Of a DNA stretch of 64,000 bases, positions 9,217 to 20,665 are shown in pieces (the first letter of the stretch is position 1; every line of letters starts with the position of its first letter). The notes below the pieces were generated by a model. It did no database searches, was not told the origin of the DNA, and worked only from the letters and a program-made list of their open reading frames with translations. The position numbers were made by a program, and so were the translations under genes. The DNA comes from Anaerolineae bacterium (GTDB taxonomy: Bacteria > Chloroflexota > Anaerolineae > Aggregatilineales > JAFGMM01). Where the stretch lies: positions 1 to 64,000 of the forward strand of contig JAOSJO010000027.1 of the NCBI GenBank assembly GCA_027494055.1, read 5' to 3'.

Positions 9217-10523
9217 ATGAGCCAGCACCCCACCGAAGACACGCCGCGCCTGGCCGCGCTCCGCCACCGCGACTTCCGCCTGCTCTGGGCCGGCGAGACT
9301 GTCTCCGTCATCGGCGCGCAGATGCAACTGATTGCCATCAACTGGCACGTCTACGCGCTGCTCAAGGGCGACGCCGTCGTGCTCTCCGTGCTAGGCCAGG
9401 ACGTGGCGCTTGACGCCGGCGCGCTGGGCCTGGGCGTGCTGGGGCTAGTGCGCGTCGTGCCCATCGTGGTGTTTGCGCTCGTCGGGGGATGCTCGCCGAC
9501 ATACGCGACCGCCGCCAGGTGATGCTGTGGACGCGCGTCGCTGCCGCGGTCTTCGCCGCCATCCTCGCCGCGATTACGTTCACTGACCACGCCACCGTCG
9601 CCGCGATCTACCTGCTCACCGCCGCCGGGGCCGCCGTCTCGGCCTTCGACGCGCCCGCGCAGCAGTCCATCGTGCCGCACCTCGTGCCGCCGGCGCACAT
9701 GACCAACGCGATCAGCCTCAACACGCTCCAGTGGCAAATCGGCACCATCATCGGCCCGGCCATCGCCGGCCTGCTCATCCGCGACCAGGACATCGGCATG
9801 GTGTACGCGATCACGGCGCTGACGTTCGCCGTCGCCGTCGGCGCGGTGCGGGCGTTGCGCTACCGGGGCCACGCCGCCGCCGCGACCGCCGGCCTGGGCT
9901 GGAGCGCGCTGCTCGAAGGGCTGCGCTTCACCTACCGGTCGCGCATCATCTGGAGCACGATGCTGCTGGACTTCTTCGCGACGTTCTTCTCCTCGGCGCG
10001 CACCATGCTGCCCATCGTCGCCGACCAGGTGCTCGGCCTGGGGCCGGAGGGCTACGGCCTGCTCGCGACGGCGCAGCCGGTCGGCGCGCTGGTCGCCGGG
10101 GCGGCGACATCGCTGCGGCGCGACATCTACCACCAGGGCGCGGTGTTGCTCGTCAGTGTGGCGGTCTACGGGCTGGCGACGGCCTTTTTCGGCGTGGCGA
10201 CGGCCTTTGCGCTCTCGTACTTCTTCTTTGCGGTGACCGGCGCGGGCGACACGGTTTCGACCGTGATTCGCGGCACCATCCGCCAGATGATGACGCCGGA
10301 CGCGCTGCGCGGGCGCATGGTGGGCGTGAACATGATCTTCTTCATGGGCGGGCCGCAGCTTGGCGAACTGGAGGCAGGGCTGGTGGCCGCCGCGTTCGGC
10401 GCGCCGTTTGCGATCTTCACCGGCGGCCTCGCGACCGTGCTGCTCACGGCATGGATCGCGTGGCGCTATCCGGGCCTGCGCCGGTACACGAGCGACGCGC
10501 TCGCCGCGCAGCCGGCGACGTAA
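9217..10523 (+). CDS. MFS transporter, enterobactin-exporter-like (frameshifted)
   Basis: About 435 residues after repair, with the MFS_3 pattern: LRHRDFRLLWAGETVSVIGAQM opening helix 1, LADIRDRRQVM as the loop 2-3 motif, and about twelve hydrophobic segments. Such proteins are proton-driven exporters of drugs or siderophores; the substrate is unknown. The frame breaks at the five-G run 9484-9488; one more G joins VGG to MLADIRDRR. I favour ATG 9217 because a -10 TACACT sits right at 9169-9174, too close for the ATG at 9175. It is divergent from the endonuclease gene. Confidence 0.8.
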
Positions 10524-10541
10524 CCCACCCCGGCGCGCGGC

Positions 10542-11960
10542 TTAAAGCGCCACGTCTGGGACCGGCGCTTTCTTCTGCTTTACGAGGGCCGTGAGCATCT
10601 CCTCGACATCGGTGAACTTGACGCGCGGACGCCCCACCGCCTCGCCGCGTTTGCGCTCGATGGCGTCGATGATGCGCCAGTCGTCATACGTGACGTAGCT
10701 CGGCTTGCGCTCCCGGAGCCGGCGCTCCATCGCCTCCCGGCGCGGCGCTGACGGGCGCAGCACGTGGCCGCGGGCGAGGTCCTCCAGCATCGTGTGGACG
10801 GTCTCCTGCGCGTCGGGCTTGTTGGTGCCGATGATGCCGGTCGGCCCGCGCTTGATCCAGCCCACCACGTACTCGCCGGGGATCGGTTTGCCCGTCTCCG
10901 GCTCGATGACGCGGCCATCCACATTGGGGATGACGCCGGCGTGCTTGTCGAACGGCACGCCGGGCAGCGGCACGCCCTTGTAGCCGATGGACCGGAATAC
11001 CAGCCCGGCTTCCAGCACTTCGTGATTGTCGGTCGGCCGGGGGCGCAGCGTGCCGTCGTCGCGCAGGTACAGTTCGTTCTTGACCAGCCGCACCGCCTCG
11101 ACGCGCTCCTTGCCGATGATCTCCACCGGCGAAACCAGGAAGCGCATGTGGACGCGGCGCGGCCTGGTGAAATCGGTGTGGTCGGCGTACTGGCCGAGCA
11201 TCTGTACGTTCTGCTCGGCGGTGCGGTCGGCGTGCGTGCGCAGCCACTCGCGGCTGAGCGGGCCTAGCTCCACCTCCTCCGGCGCGACAACCACGTCCGC
11301 GCCGGCAAGCTCGCCGAGTTCCTTCAGCTCCGGGTTGGTGAAGGCCGCCTGCGCCGGGCCGCGCCGCCCCAGGAGGTAGATTTCCCGCACCCGGCTGTGG
11401 CGCAGCGCCTCCAGCGCGTAGTCGGCGATGTCGGTCTGGCGCAGTTCTTCGTAGGTGCGCCCCAGGATGCGCGCCACATCCATCGCCACGTTGCCGTTGC
11501 CGACCACAACCGCGACCTCCTGGCTCAGGTCGAAAGCCAGGTCGCGGTAGTCGGGGTGGCCGTTGTACCAGGCCACGAACTCGGTGGCGGCGTGGCTGCC
11601 GGGCAGGTCCTCGCCGGGGATGCCAAGCCGGCGGTCGGTCTGCGCGCCGGTCGCGTAGATGATCTGGTGATAGTGGGCGCTCAGGTCGGCGTGCGTGATG
11701 TCCACGCCGAACGTGACGTTGCCATAGAAGCGGAAGTTGGGCTGTGACGCAATGCGGTCATATATCCGCGTGACGGACTTGATCTTGGGGTGGTCGGGCG
11801 CGACGCCGCCGCGCACCAGCCCGAACGGCGTCGGCAGCCGCTCGAACATGTCGATCTGAATGACGAGGTCTTCCTGCTTTTGCAATTGCTCGGCGGCGTA
11901 GAACCCCGACGGCCCGGAGCCGATGATCGCCACCCGCAGTGGGTCGGCCTCAGTGCCCAT
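10542..11960 (-). CDS. ferredoxin/adrenodoxin-type NADP+ reductase, copy 1
   Basis: An intact 472-residue FprA-type flavoprotein. GSGPSGFYAAEQLQ (about residues 13-26) is the FAD-binding Rossmann motif, GNGNVAMDVARIL (about 153-165) the NADP-binding motif, and GWIKRGPTGIIGTNKPDA (about 371-388) the conserved C-terminal FAD-contact segment. It passes electrons between NADPH and ferredoxin or similar carriers. It starts 11 nt inside the end of the paralogue upstream, so the two are translationally coupled. No ferredoxin gene is adjacent. Confidence 0.9.
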   Translation of the reverse strand: MGTEADPLRVAIIGSGPSGFYAAEQLQKQEDLVIQIDMFERLPTPFGLVRGGVAPDHPKIKSVTRIYDRIASQPNFRFYGNVTFGVDITHADLSAHYHQIIYATGAQTDRRLGIPGEDLPGSHAATEFVAWYNGHPDYRDLAFDLSQEVAVVVGNGNVAMDVARILGRTYEELRQTDIADYALEALRHSRVREIYLLGRRGPAQAAFTNPELKELGELAGADVVVAPEEVELGPLSREWLRTHADRTAEQNVQMLGQYADHTDFTRPRRVHMRFLVSPVEIIGKERVEAVRLVKNELYLRDDGTLRPRPTDNHEVLEAGLVFRSIGYKGVPLPGVPFDKHAGVIPNVDGRVIEPETGKPIPGEYVVGWIKRGPTGIIGTNKPDAQETVHTMLEDLARGHVLRPSAPRREAMERRLRERKPSYVTYDDWRIIDAIERKRGEAVGRPRVKFTDVEEMLTALVKQKKAPVPDVAL

Positions 11961-13383
11961 CCTGACCCTGGGCGCGCCCCCGGTACGCCGCCAGCGCGTT
12001 GAGTATCTCCTCCACGCGCGTGAACTTGACGCGCGGGCGGCCCGCTTCCTGGCCGCGCCTGACTTCGATCTCGTCGAGGGTTTGCCAGTCCTTGTACGTT
12101 ACGTAGTCCGGCTTCCTGACCGCGAGCAGGCGCTCCATCGCGCCGCGCTCTGGGTTTTCGGGCTGCAACATCCGGCCGGCGTCCTGGTCTTCCAGCATCA
12201 CCTGGACGGTCTCCTGCGCGTCGGGCTTGTTGGTGCCGATGATGCCGGTCGGCCCGCGCTTGATCCAGCCCACGGCGTACTCGCCGGGGATCGGCTCGCG
12301 GCGGTCCAGATCGATGACGCGCCCCCGCTCGTTGGGGATCACGTCGGCGAAGTGGTCAAACGGCACGCCGGGCAGCGGCACGGCCTGGTAGCCAATCGAG
12401 CGGAACACCAGGCCGACCGGCAGCGTCTCGAACGCGCCGGTCTGGCGCGGGCGCAGCGTGCCGTCGTCGCGCCGGTATAGCTCGTTCTTGACGATGCGGA
12501 GCGCCTCCACATGGTCGCGCCCAAAGATCTGCGTCGGCGAGACGAGGAAGCGCAGATAAATCCTCCGCGACTTGTCCCTGTCGCCGCTGCTGGCGTAGCG
12601 CATCAACGTCTGTACGTTGCGCTCGGCGTTGCGGTCGGCGGTGGTCATCAGCCACTCGCGGCTGAGCGGGTCCAACTCCACTTCATCCGGTGCGACGATC
12701 ACATCGGCGTCGGCCAGGTCGCCGAGTTCCTTCAGCTCCGGGTTGGTGAAGGCCGCCTGCGCCGGGCCGCGCCGCCCCAGCACGTAGATCGCCCGCACCT
12801 GGCTGTGGCGCAGCGCCTCCAGCGCGTAGTCGGCGATGTCGGTCTCGCGCAGCTCCTCGTAAGTCTTCGCCAGGATGCGCGCCACGTCCATCGCCACGTT
12901 GCCGTTGCCGACCACTGCCGCGCGCTCCTGGCTCAGGTCGAACGTGAGGTCGCGGTAATCGGGGTGGCCGTTGTACCAGGCCACGAACTCGGTGGCGGCG
13001 TGGCTGCCGGGCAGGTCCTCGCCGGGGATGCCGAGCCGGCGGTCGGTCTGCGCGCCGGTCGCGTAGATGATCTGGTGGTAGTGCCGCGTCAGGTCATCGT
13101 GTGTGATGTCGGCGCCAAACGTGACATTGCCGAAGAAACGGAAATCCGGGTGCGCGGCAATCCGGTCGTAGACCCTGGTGACGGACTTGATCTTGGGGTG
13201 GTCGGGCGCGACGCCGCCGCGCACCAGCCCGAACGGCGTGGGCAGCCGCTCGAACATGTCGAGCTGGATGCTGCGGTCTTCTTGCTTCTGCAACTGCTCG
13301 GCGGCGTAGAACCCCGACGGCCCGGAGCCGATGATCGCCACCCGCAGCGGGTTCGCATCTGTACCTGGATGTGCTGCCATCAA
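11950..13383 (-). CDS. ferredoxin/adrenodoxin-type NADP+ reductase, copy 2
   Basis: An intact 477-residue FprA-type reductase, first gene of the pair. It has the same FAD motif GSGPSGFYAAEQLQ and NADP motif GNGNVAMDVARIL and is nearly collinear with copy 1 over its whole length; differences cluster around residues 240-330 (for example MRYASSGDRDKSRR against GQYADHTDFTRPRR). This is a tandem duplication with divergence in one region that may contact the redox partner. ATG 13383 is followed by a second ATG. Confidence 0.9.
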   Translation of the reverse strand: MMAAHPGTDANPLRVAIIGSGPSGFYAAEQLQKQEDRSIQLDMFERLPTPFGLVRGGVAPDHPKIKSVTRVYDRIAAHPDFRFFGNVTFGADITHDDLTRHYHQIIYATGAQTDRRLGIPGEDLPGSHAATEFVAWYNGHPDYRDLTFDLSQERAAVVGNGNVAMDVARILAKTYEELRETDIADYALEALRHSQVRAIYVLGRRGPAQAAFTNPELKELGDLADADVIVAPDEVELDPLSREWLMTTADRNAERNVQTLMRYASSGDRDKSRRIYLRFLVSPTQIFGRDHVEALRIVKNELYRRDDGTLRPRQTGAFETLPVGLVFRSIGYQAVPLPGVPFDHFADVIPNERGRVIDLDRREPIPGEYAVGWIKRGPTGIIGTNKPDAQETVQVMLEDQDAGRMLQPENPERGAMERLLAVRKPDYVTYKDWQTLDEIEVRRGQEAGRPRVKFTRVEEILNALAAYRGRAQGQDGH

Positions 13384-13585
13384 TTACTCCATAGCTGTTG
13401 AGGTGTAACACGCGCCACGACTCAGAATGCGAACAGTAACGCCGTCTCTGCGTCGCGCTCCCCCTGAATGGCGGTCGGCGCCGGGCGCGCCGACAAGTGA
13501 ATTCTACTTGGTCGTGGAGCCGTGTCAACCACAACTGCGACCAGGGTGTATTCCAAGATAGGGGTGACTCCATGCGCAGACAGAA

Positions 13586-13697
13586 CCTCACCCCTCAATC
13601 CCCTCTCCACTCGTGGAGAGGGGACTTACAGTATTCTTATTCTCCCCCTCTCCATTTCATGGAGAGGGGGCGCCGACCAAGGTCGGTGGGGGTGAGG
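13586..13697. repeat. inverted-repeat-bounded intergenic element (112 bp)
   Basis: Outer ends CCTCACCCC (13586) and GGGGTGAGG (to 13697) are inverted. Inside are two hairpins built on CCCTCTCCA and TGGAGAGGG (one around CTCGTGGAG, one around TTTCATGGAG). No coding capacity is visible. It occupies the middle of the 489-nt gap between the reductase and cyclase genes. Confidence 0.7.
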
Positions 13698-13811
13698 TAA
13701 AACAGAAAGAGCATTCGCGGATCACAGACCTGCCCTCAAGATGGAATGCACCGCGCGGCCAAAACGCCCCGCCAGCGGATACGCGGCCTATTATTCCCAC
13801 CCACGCGGGTA

Positions 13812-13820
13812 GGGTACAAT
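13812..13820 (+). promoter_or_regulatory. -10 element GGGTACAAT upstream of the cyclase gene
   Basis: TACAAT at 13815-13820, with no clear -35, 53 nt before the GTG start. Same string as before the HIT and GNAT genes. Confidence 0.5.
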
Positions 13821-13872
13821 CAGGGTTGATGCGAGACCGCGTATACCGAAACGACGCGATGGGTGCTCGGCA

Positions 13873-16800
13873 GTGACAGCACAGGACACAACCCGGTCCA
13901 ACCTGGCGCGCGCGCTGGCCGCCTACGTGCCGGCCCCGGTAGTGGCGTGGCTGCGCAACGGCGACATGCTCACGCCCGGCGACGCCGCCCCCTTCAACGC
14001 GGCGGCGCTCTTTGCCGATGTCTCCGGGTTCACGTCGCTGGTGGAGCGGTTGAGCCAGCAGGGGCCGGAGGGCATCGAGGCGGTCAACACGCACCTCAAC
14101 GCCATCTTCGCTGACCTGATTGCCCACATCCACGCATTCGGGGGCGCGGTTGCCTACTTCGGCGGCGACGCGCTCACCGCCTTTCTGCCGCAGTACAGCC
14201 ACATGCGGGCGGTGGAGGTTGCGCGCCGCGCGCTCACGTGCGCGCTCCGGATGCAGGCGGCGGTGCAGGCGCGCGGCGTCGTGGAGGCGGTGGGCGCGCG
14301 TTTCGAGCTTGGCGTCAAGATCGGGGTGGCCTACGGGCGGCTGTCGGGCATCATCGTCGGCGACGCCGCGCACTGGCTGGAGTTCGTCATCGGCGGCGCC
14401 GCGCTCAACGCGGCGGTGAAGTGCGAGCACCACGCCGCCAGGGGGCAGGTCGTCGCCGACGCCGAACTCGCGGCGTTGCTGGGCGACGACCTGCAGGCCG
14501 ACCCGGTCGCGGAAGACCTCTGCCTCGTGCGGGGCCTGAGCGCCGACGCGGAGCCTGTCGCCTCCGAGGAGGCGGACGACTGGCCGGCGTGGCTGGAGAG
14601 CGCGCTGCGCCCGTTCCTGGACGCCTCGCTGCTCAGCCGCCTGGAGGCCGGCCAGGGCGAACCGCCCGCCGACCACCGCCGCGTGACGAGCATGTTCGTC
14701 AACTTCAGGGGGCCGAACTACGACGCCAGCGACGCGGGTTACCGGCTGCAGAACTACGTGCACCAGGCCGAGGCCATCATCCGGCGGCACGGCGGCTACC
14801 TGAGCCGGGTGCTTACCGGCGACAAAGGCAGCCAGCTCCACGTGATCTTCGGCGCGCCCGTGGCTCACGAAGACAACGAGCAGCGCGCGATGGCGTGCGC
14901 GCTCGCGCTGCAGGCGCCCCCTTCGCCGCCCGGCAGCAGCAGCGCATCGGCGTGGCGACCGGGCACGTGTTCGCCGGGCCGCTCGGCTCGGATGCGCGGC
15001 GCGAGTACACCGTCATCGGCGACACGGTGAACCTCTCCTCGCGCCTGATGAGCCTCGCCAGGCCGGGCGAGGTGCTGGTCGATGCGCACACCCAGGTGCG
15101 CGCCAACCAGGCGTTTGAGTTCTACCTGTTGCCGCCGGTGCAGCTCAAGGGCAAGTCCACCGAGGTCGCGCCGTTTCGCCTGGAAGGCGAGCGCACCGCC
15201 ACGAGCGCGCTGATCACGCGCTACCTGCGCAGCCGCCGGCCCATCGTCGGGCGGGAGGCGGAACTCCAGGCCATCGACCGCGTGGCGCGCAAGGTCCGGC
15301 AGCGGCGCGGGCAGGCGCTCATGGTCGTGGGGCCGGTCGGCGTGGGGAAGAGCCGCCTCATTGAGGAATTGGTGCGGCGCTGGCTCGACGCCGACGGCTA
15401 CGGGTATGTGGGCGCGGCCCCGTCGCACGGCGGCGACTCGCCGTTCCACCCCTGGGTCGAGATCTGGCGCGGCATCTTCGATCTCGAGTCCGAGACCGAC
15501 GACGCGCTGCGCCGCGAGCATCTGGTCGGGCGGCTGTCGCAGATCACGGGCCACGGCGATGACGACGCCGCCCTGCTCGGCCCGCTGCTGGATGTCCACG
15601 TCGCGCCGTCGCCCAACCTCGCCACGCTCGACGCCCGCGCGCGCCAGGAGCGCCTGTTCGAAGTCTGCATCGAGGTGATCCTCCACCTGGCCGAGCAGCG
15701 CCCGCTGCTGCTGATCCTCGAAGAGCTACAGTGGGCCGATGCGTCGTCGGTGGCGCTGCTGGAGCGCGTGGCGGCGTCCATCATGGACCACCCGGTGCTG
15801 CTCTGCGTGGAGCACCGCCCGGAGCTGGCGTTGGACGCCGCGTTCTACGCCCAGCCGCACGTGACGCAGATCGACCTGGGGCCGCTCACCGCCGAGCAGG
15901 GCTGGCAGCTCATCGGCCAGATGGTGGGCGACGTGGCGTGGCCGGCGGCGCTGCGCGCGCGCCTGGAGGCGCGGCTCGGCCCGGCGACCGAGAGCGGCGA
16001 GGCCACGTGCAACCCCCCTGTTCGCCGAGGAGGTGGTCAACAACCTGCTCCAGACCGGCGCGCTGCGCCGCCAGAACGGCGGCTATGCGGTCGAGGAGGC
16101 CGCCGCCTTCGACATCCCCGACTCGCTGCAGGCGCTCATCATGGCGCGCATCGACCAACTGGAAGCGCCGGCGCGGCGGCTGACGCAGGTCGCCGCCGTG
16201 ATCGGGCGCGATTTCACGTTCCCCGTGCTGGCGGGCGTCTATCCCCAGCCCATGCCGCGCGCGGAGATGTGGGCGCTGCTCGACGCGCTTGTCGAGGCGC
16301 AGTTGACGTTCAACATCACCATCCAGGGGCAGGACTTCCGGCACGACCGCTTCCGCCACGCGCTGACGCAGGAGATCGCGCGCCAGAACCTGCCGGTGGC
16401 GCAGCGGCGCGCGCTGCACGTGCGCATCGCAGACTGGCTCGCGGCGCGCGTCGAGGGGGAGGGCGATTACGCGACTCTCGCCTACCACTACGACGAGGGC
16501 GACGTGCCCGACCGGGCCGCGACCTGCGCCCTGCGCGCGGCCACGCACGCCAAGGACCTCTACGCCAACGCGGAGGCGCTTCACCTCTACGCGATGGCGG
16601 AGCGCAACATCGCGCGCCTGGGGCTGACGGCGCACTGGGAGCTTGAGGTCGAGATCGGGCTGAACCGGGGGCGAAATCTACCTGGAGACCGGGCAGTACG
16701 CGCAGGCGGAGATCGACATCCAGCGCGCGCGCGACCTGGCCGCCAGCCACGCCGACCGGCAGCGCGAGGCGCAGGCGCTCAACCTGCTGGCCGAGCTGCG

Positions 16801-17992
16801 CTACCGGCAGGTGCGCTTCGCGGAGATGGCCGACGCCGCCGAGCAGGCGGCGCGCATCGCCGAGGCCGGCGGTCTGGAGCGCGCGCTGACCGACGCGCTG
16901 CGCTTCATGGGCTACGCCTACCTGCACCTCGACCGGCGGCAGGAGGCGCAGCGCCCGCTGCAACGCGCGCTCGACATGGCGCGCGCCTCCGGCGACCGCG
17001 CGGCCATCGCGCGGACGGCGATGGTCATGGGCATGATGTACGGCGAAGAACACCGGCTGATCGAGGCGCTGGCGATGTTCGACGAGGCGCTCGCGCTGGT
17101 GCGCCCCTCCGGCGACAGGCTGCGCACGGCGGCGTATCTCTACAACGAGGGCGAGCTGTTCTTCCGGCGCGGCGAGGCCGACCGGGCGATAGCGGCCTAC
17201 AACGAGGCCATTGACATCTTCCGCGCCATCGACGCGCGCGTGATGCTGGGCTACGCGCTCAGCGGGATGTGCCAGGTGCTCTGCTTCGCCGGGCAGTACG
17301 GCCCTGCGCGCCTGCACATCGACGAGGCGGAGCGCATCTTCGCCGAGAACGACGACGAGTTCGGGCCGTTCTGGTGCATGAGCGCGCGCGGTCGCGACCT
17401 GGAGCGCGACCTGGGCGCGTGCGACGCGGCGCGCGATCATTTGCAGACGGTGGTCGTCTCGCTCGGCCAGACCTCCTACACCGACGAGACGCTGTACGCC
17501 CTGCTTGCGCTTGCCGACGTGCAGGTGCGCCTCGGCGCGCTCGACGTGGCGGAGGCGACGCTGGCCGAGGCCGGCGCGCTGATCCAGACCGCGCAGGCGC
17601 ACTGGTTCCTGCCGGAGCACGAGCTGGTCACGGGGCAGTTGGCAATGGCGCGCGATGACCCGGCGGCGGCGCTGGACAGTGCTCGCCGGGCGCTGGCCGC
17701 GGTGGGCGTCAACGGCGACCCGCGCACGCTGCCCGCCATCTACCGGCTGCTGGCGCGCGCGCTGCAGGAGACGGGCGCGGACGACGCCGATATGGTGCAC
17801 GACGCGCTCGAACGCAGCGTGGCGGCGGCGCGGGGCCGGGCGCGCAAGCTCGACCTGGCGCTGTCGCTGCGCGCGCTGGGCCAGTTCCTCAAGCAGCGCG
17901 CCGACCGCCCCACGAACCAGGCGCGCGGCTCCGGCTACCTCTTCGAGGCGGATCTGCTCTTCAGCGAGATGGGGATCGAGCCGCCGGCGTGA
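13873..17992 (+). CDS. soluble-adenylyl-cyclase-like protein: two cyclase domains, NTPase, TPR (frameshifted)
   Basis: One protein of about 1370 residues once three homopolymer indels are repaired (C-run 14917-14921, C-run 16013-16018, G-run 16667-16671). Cyclase domain 1 has both metal Asp sites (FADVSGFTSL, YFGGDALTAF). Cyclase domain 2 lacks the first metal Asp (FVNFRG) but has GDKGSQ with the adenine-type Lys and EYTVIGDTVNLSSRL with Asn and Arg. The halves are therefore complementary, as in animal ADCY10. A P-loop GPVGVGKSRL and Walker-B-like LLLILEELQWAD follow, then TPR-like helices to the end. It likely makes cAMP in the cytoplasm. GTG 13873 is the first start in frame. Confidence 0.85.
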
Positions 17993-18157
17993 CTCAAGCA
18001 CCCCGCGCGCTTATGAAGCCCAACAATCCACAGTTTGGGGTGGCGATCCGTCAGACCTCGGTGTCGCCAGACCTGAAGGTAGGGGCGAACCGCCGGTCCC
18101 TACGCCTGGTCTGTTCGTCAATGTCCAGCAAGCTCGCGGGGAGCTACACCGTAGGAA
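17993..18157. repeat. intergenic stretch with a GTAGGGGCG hairpin (18079-18104)
   Basis: The 165-nt gap between the convergent cyclase and nrdJ genes holds GGTAGGGGCGAACC and GGTCCCTACG, a degenerate member of the hairpin family seen in the 175-bp element. Nothing else is recognisable. Confidence 0.5.
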
Positions 18158-20593
18158 TCAGCACTCACTGAACCCGCAGGCATAGCACTTGCGGCAACCT
18201 TCCTCGCGGACCACCGCCGCCTGCCCGCACTCCGGGCACAGGTCGCCGATGGGCATCGCTATCTGCTGCGGGAAGCGCGCCGGCGGCTCTTCGTCGGGCG
18301 CGCGCTCGGTGAGGTACTGCGCAAGCGCATACGCAATGCCGTCGGGCAGCGAGTTGATGCGGTTGGGGCCGAACCCGGTGGGCCGCCCGCCGCCGATGCC
18401 CTCAAGCTGGCGCACGACCTCGCGCAGGCGCTTCATCGGCACGATGGGAGAGCTGAGCCGCAGGATGTAGGAGATCAGCCGGCCCAGCGCCTCCGAGATC
18501 GCCGCCGTCTCGCTCCCCGCCTTCGACGTGTGCATGAAGACCTCGAAGGGCTGGCCGCCGCCGTTCTCGTTCACGGTGATGAACGACTTGCCCAGCGGCG
18601 TGCTGACACTGTACGTCAGGCCGGGGAGGCTGACCGGGCGCGGCTTCTTCTTCTCTTCGGGGAAGAGCGTCGGCTGCGCGGGCGTCTCCTTGGCCTTTGC
18701 GGTCTCGTGCGTCTCCAGCACCACCTTCTCGCGGCTGCCCGTGACGTACACTGTCAGCCCCTTGCAGCCGAGCTTCCACGCCAGGAAGTAGGCCGCCGCC
18801 ACGTCTTCCTCGGTCGCCTCGGCGGGGAAATTGCACGTCTTCGACATGCTGTTATCGACGAACGCCTGCATCGCGGCCTGCATCCGCACGTGCTCCTCCG
18901 GCGTGATGTCGCTGGAGACCGCGAACACCTCGCGGATGTCGGGCGGCACTTCGGCGACGGCCTGGCACGAGCCGGTGAGGTTGGCCTGCTCGACGATGCG
19001 CTGGCGCGCGGCCTCGTCCAGCCCGGCCTCGATCAACGCCTGCTCAAAGAGCGGGCTGGTGTACTGGAGCGCCATGTCGCGCCCGTTGTCGTTGACGTGG
19101 CGGACGTAGGCCAGCGCGAACACCGGCTCGCAGCCGTACCCCTCGCAGCCGGCGACGGTGGCGATGGTGCCGGTCGGCGCGACGGTGGTCTGCGCGCCGT
19201 TGCGGATGCCGTGCTTGCGCATCCCCTTGACCACCTTGCTCCCAGTCGACCGGCGGGCGGCCCCAGTCGTGCGTGTAGGGGGTGATGGGTTCCGGCGGCG
19301 TCCACTTCAGGTCGTCGGGGTCGTAGATGCTGCCCTTGATCGCGGGGAACGGCCCGCGCTCTTTGGCAAGCTCGACGCTGGTGCGCATGGCGTGGTAGCG
19401 CACGAACTCCATCACCTGCGCCGCCAGCTCCTGCCCGGCGGGCTGCCGTAGCGCACGCGGAGCGCGTACATCACGTCGCCCAGGCCCATGATGCCCAGGC
19501 CGATGCGCCGCACCTGGTCTGCCGCCTCCTTGAGCTGCGGCACGGCGGGCACGTAGGCGTTGACCGTCACCACGTCGTCGAGGAACCGCGTGGCCGTCTC
19601 GATGGTTTCCTGGAGTTGCTTCCAGTCGAGGCGGCGGCCATCGACGATGTGCTGCGCCAGGTTGATCGAGCCGAGGCAGCAGTTCTCGTAAGGCCCAAGC
19701 CACTGCTCGCCGCAGGGGTTGGTCGCCTCCAGCTCGTACAGGTGCGGCACCGGGTTGCTCCGGTTGGCGGCGTCGATGAAGAGCACGCCCGGCTCGCCGT
19801 TGTGGTGCGCCTGCTTCACGATCAGGTCGAAGATGTCGCGCGCGCGCGCCGTCTCCCATACCGCGCCGTCCTGCGGGTTCATCAGGTCGATGGCGGCGTC
19901 GTTCTCGACCGCGCGCATGAAGGCGTCGGTGATCCCGACCGAGATGTTGAAGTTGGTGATGGCGTTCTCGTCCGTCTTGCAGGTGATGAACTCGCGCACG
20001 TCCGGGTGATCGACGCGCAGCACGGCCATGTTCGCGCCGCGTCGCACGCCGCCCTGCGCGATCTCGCCGAACGCCTTGTCGTACACGCGCAGGAAGCCCA
20101 CCGGCCCGGTGGCCTTGCCATTGCTCGACGAGACGATGGCCCCTTTGGGCCGCAGCCGCGAGAACGCGAACCCGTTGCCGCCGCCCGTTTGCTGGATGAG
20201 GGCGGCGTCCCGGAGGGTCTGGAAGATGCCGCCCCGGCTGCGCCCCAGTGTCGTCGTCGATGGGGAGCACGAAGCACGCCGCAAGCTGCCCCAGGGGCGT
20301 GCCCGCGCCGGTGAAGGTGGGCGAGTTCGGGAAGAAGCGCAGCGTCGTCAGCAGATCCCAGAAGCGCAGGCTGGCCTCCTGTGCGTCGCCGCCGACCTCG
20401 GCCTCCGCTTCTGCCACCGCGCTGGCGACGCGCCAGAACATCTCGTGCACGGTCTCCGCCGGCTTGCCGTCCGGCCCGCGGCGCAGGTAGCGTCGCTCCA
20501 GCACGGCCATCGCGTTTTCGGTGATCTGAATCGTGCGGTCATCGGGGGAACCAGGCCGTTTGATGACTTACGTGTCTTGACTCCATCAACCAT
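18158..20593 (-). CDS. nrdJ: adenosylcobalamin-dependent ribonucleotide reductase (frameshifted)
   Basis: Class II RNR of about 810 residues after repair of four frame breaks (five-base run 20544-20548; near 20255; near 19440; three-base run 19241-19243). Landmarks: NSPTFTGAGTPLGQLAACFVLP with the first redox Cys, QQTGGGNGFAFSRLRP, and NPCGEQ with the active-site Cys and Glu, then GLGIMGLGD. The C-terminus is a zinc-ribbon, CPECG and CYACGF, common in long class II enzymes. It reduces ribonucleotides to deoxyribonucleotides without oxygen. ATG 20593 has GAGGAGG 7 nt upstream. It follows nrdR by 72 nt, an expected operon. Confidence 0.9.
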
Positions 20594-20665
20594 TAAAGAA
20601 CCTCCTCAGGGAACAATGCATGTTACGTTGGTTTGGGGGTCGGGCGGTATATTGCGCCGGTCCGG

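Noticed and set aside
14238..16646. 802-residue reading frame inside the cyclase gene as a separate protein
   Set aside because: Its first part is a wrong-frame translation rich in Arg and Gly, its middle is the true cyclase 2/NTPase frame, and its last part is wrong-frame again. It is one stretch of a single gene broken by indels.
18158..20593. Split nrdJ as inteins or programmed frameshifts
   Set aside because: The breaks insert or remove no extra sequence, there is no slippery site with a structure common to the sites, and similar breaks occur in unrelated genes throughout the window.
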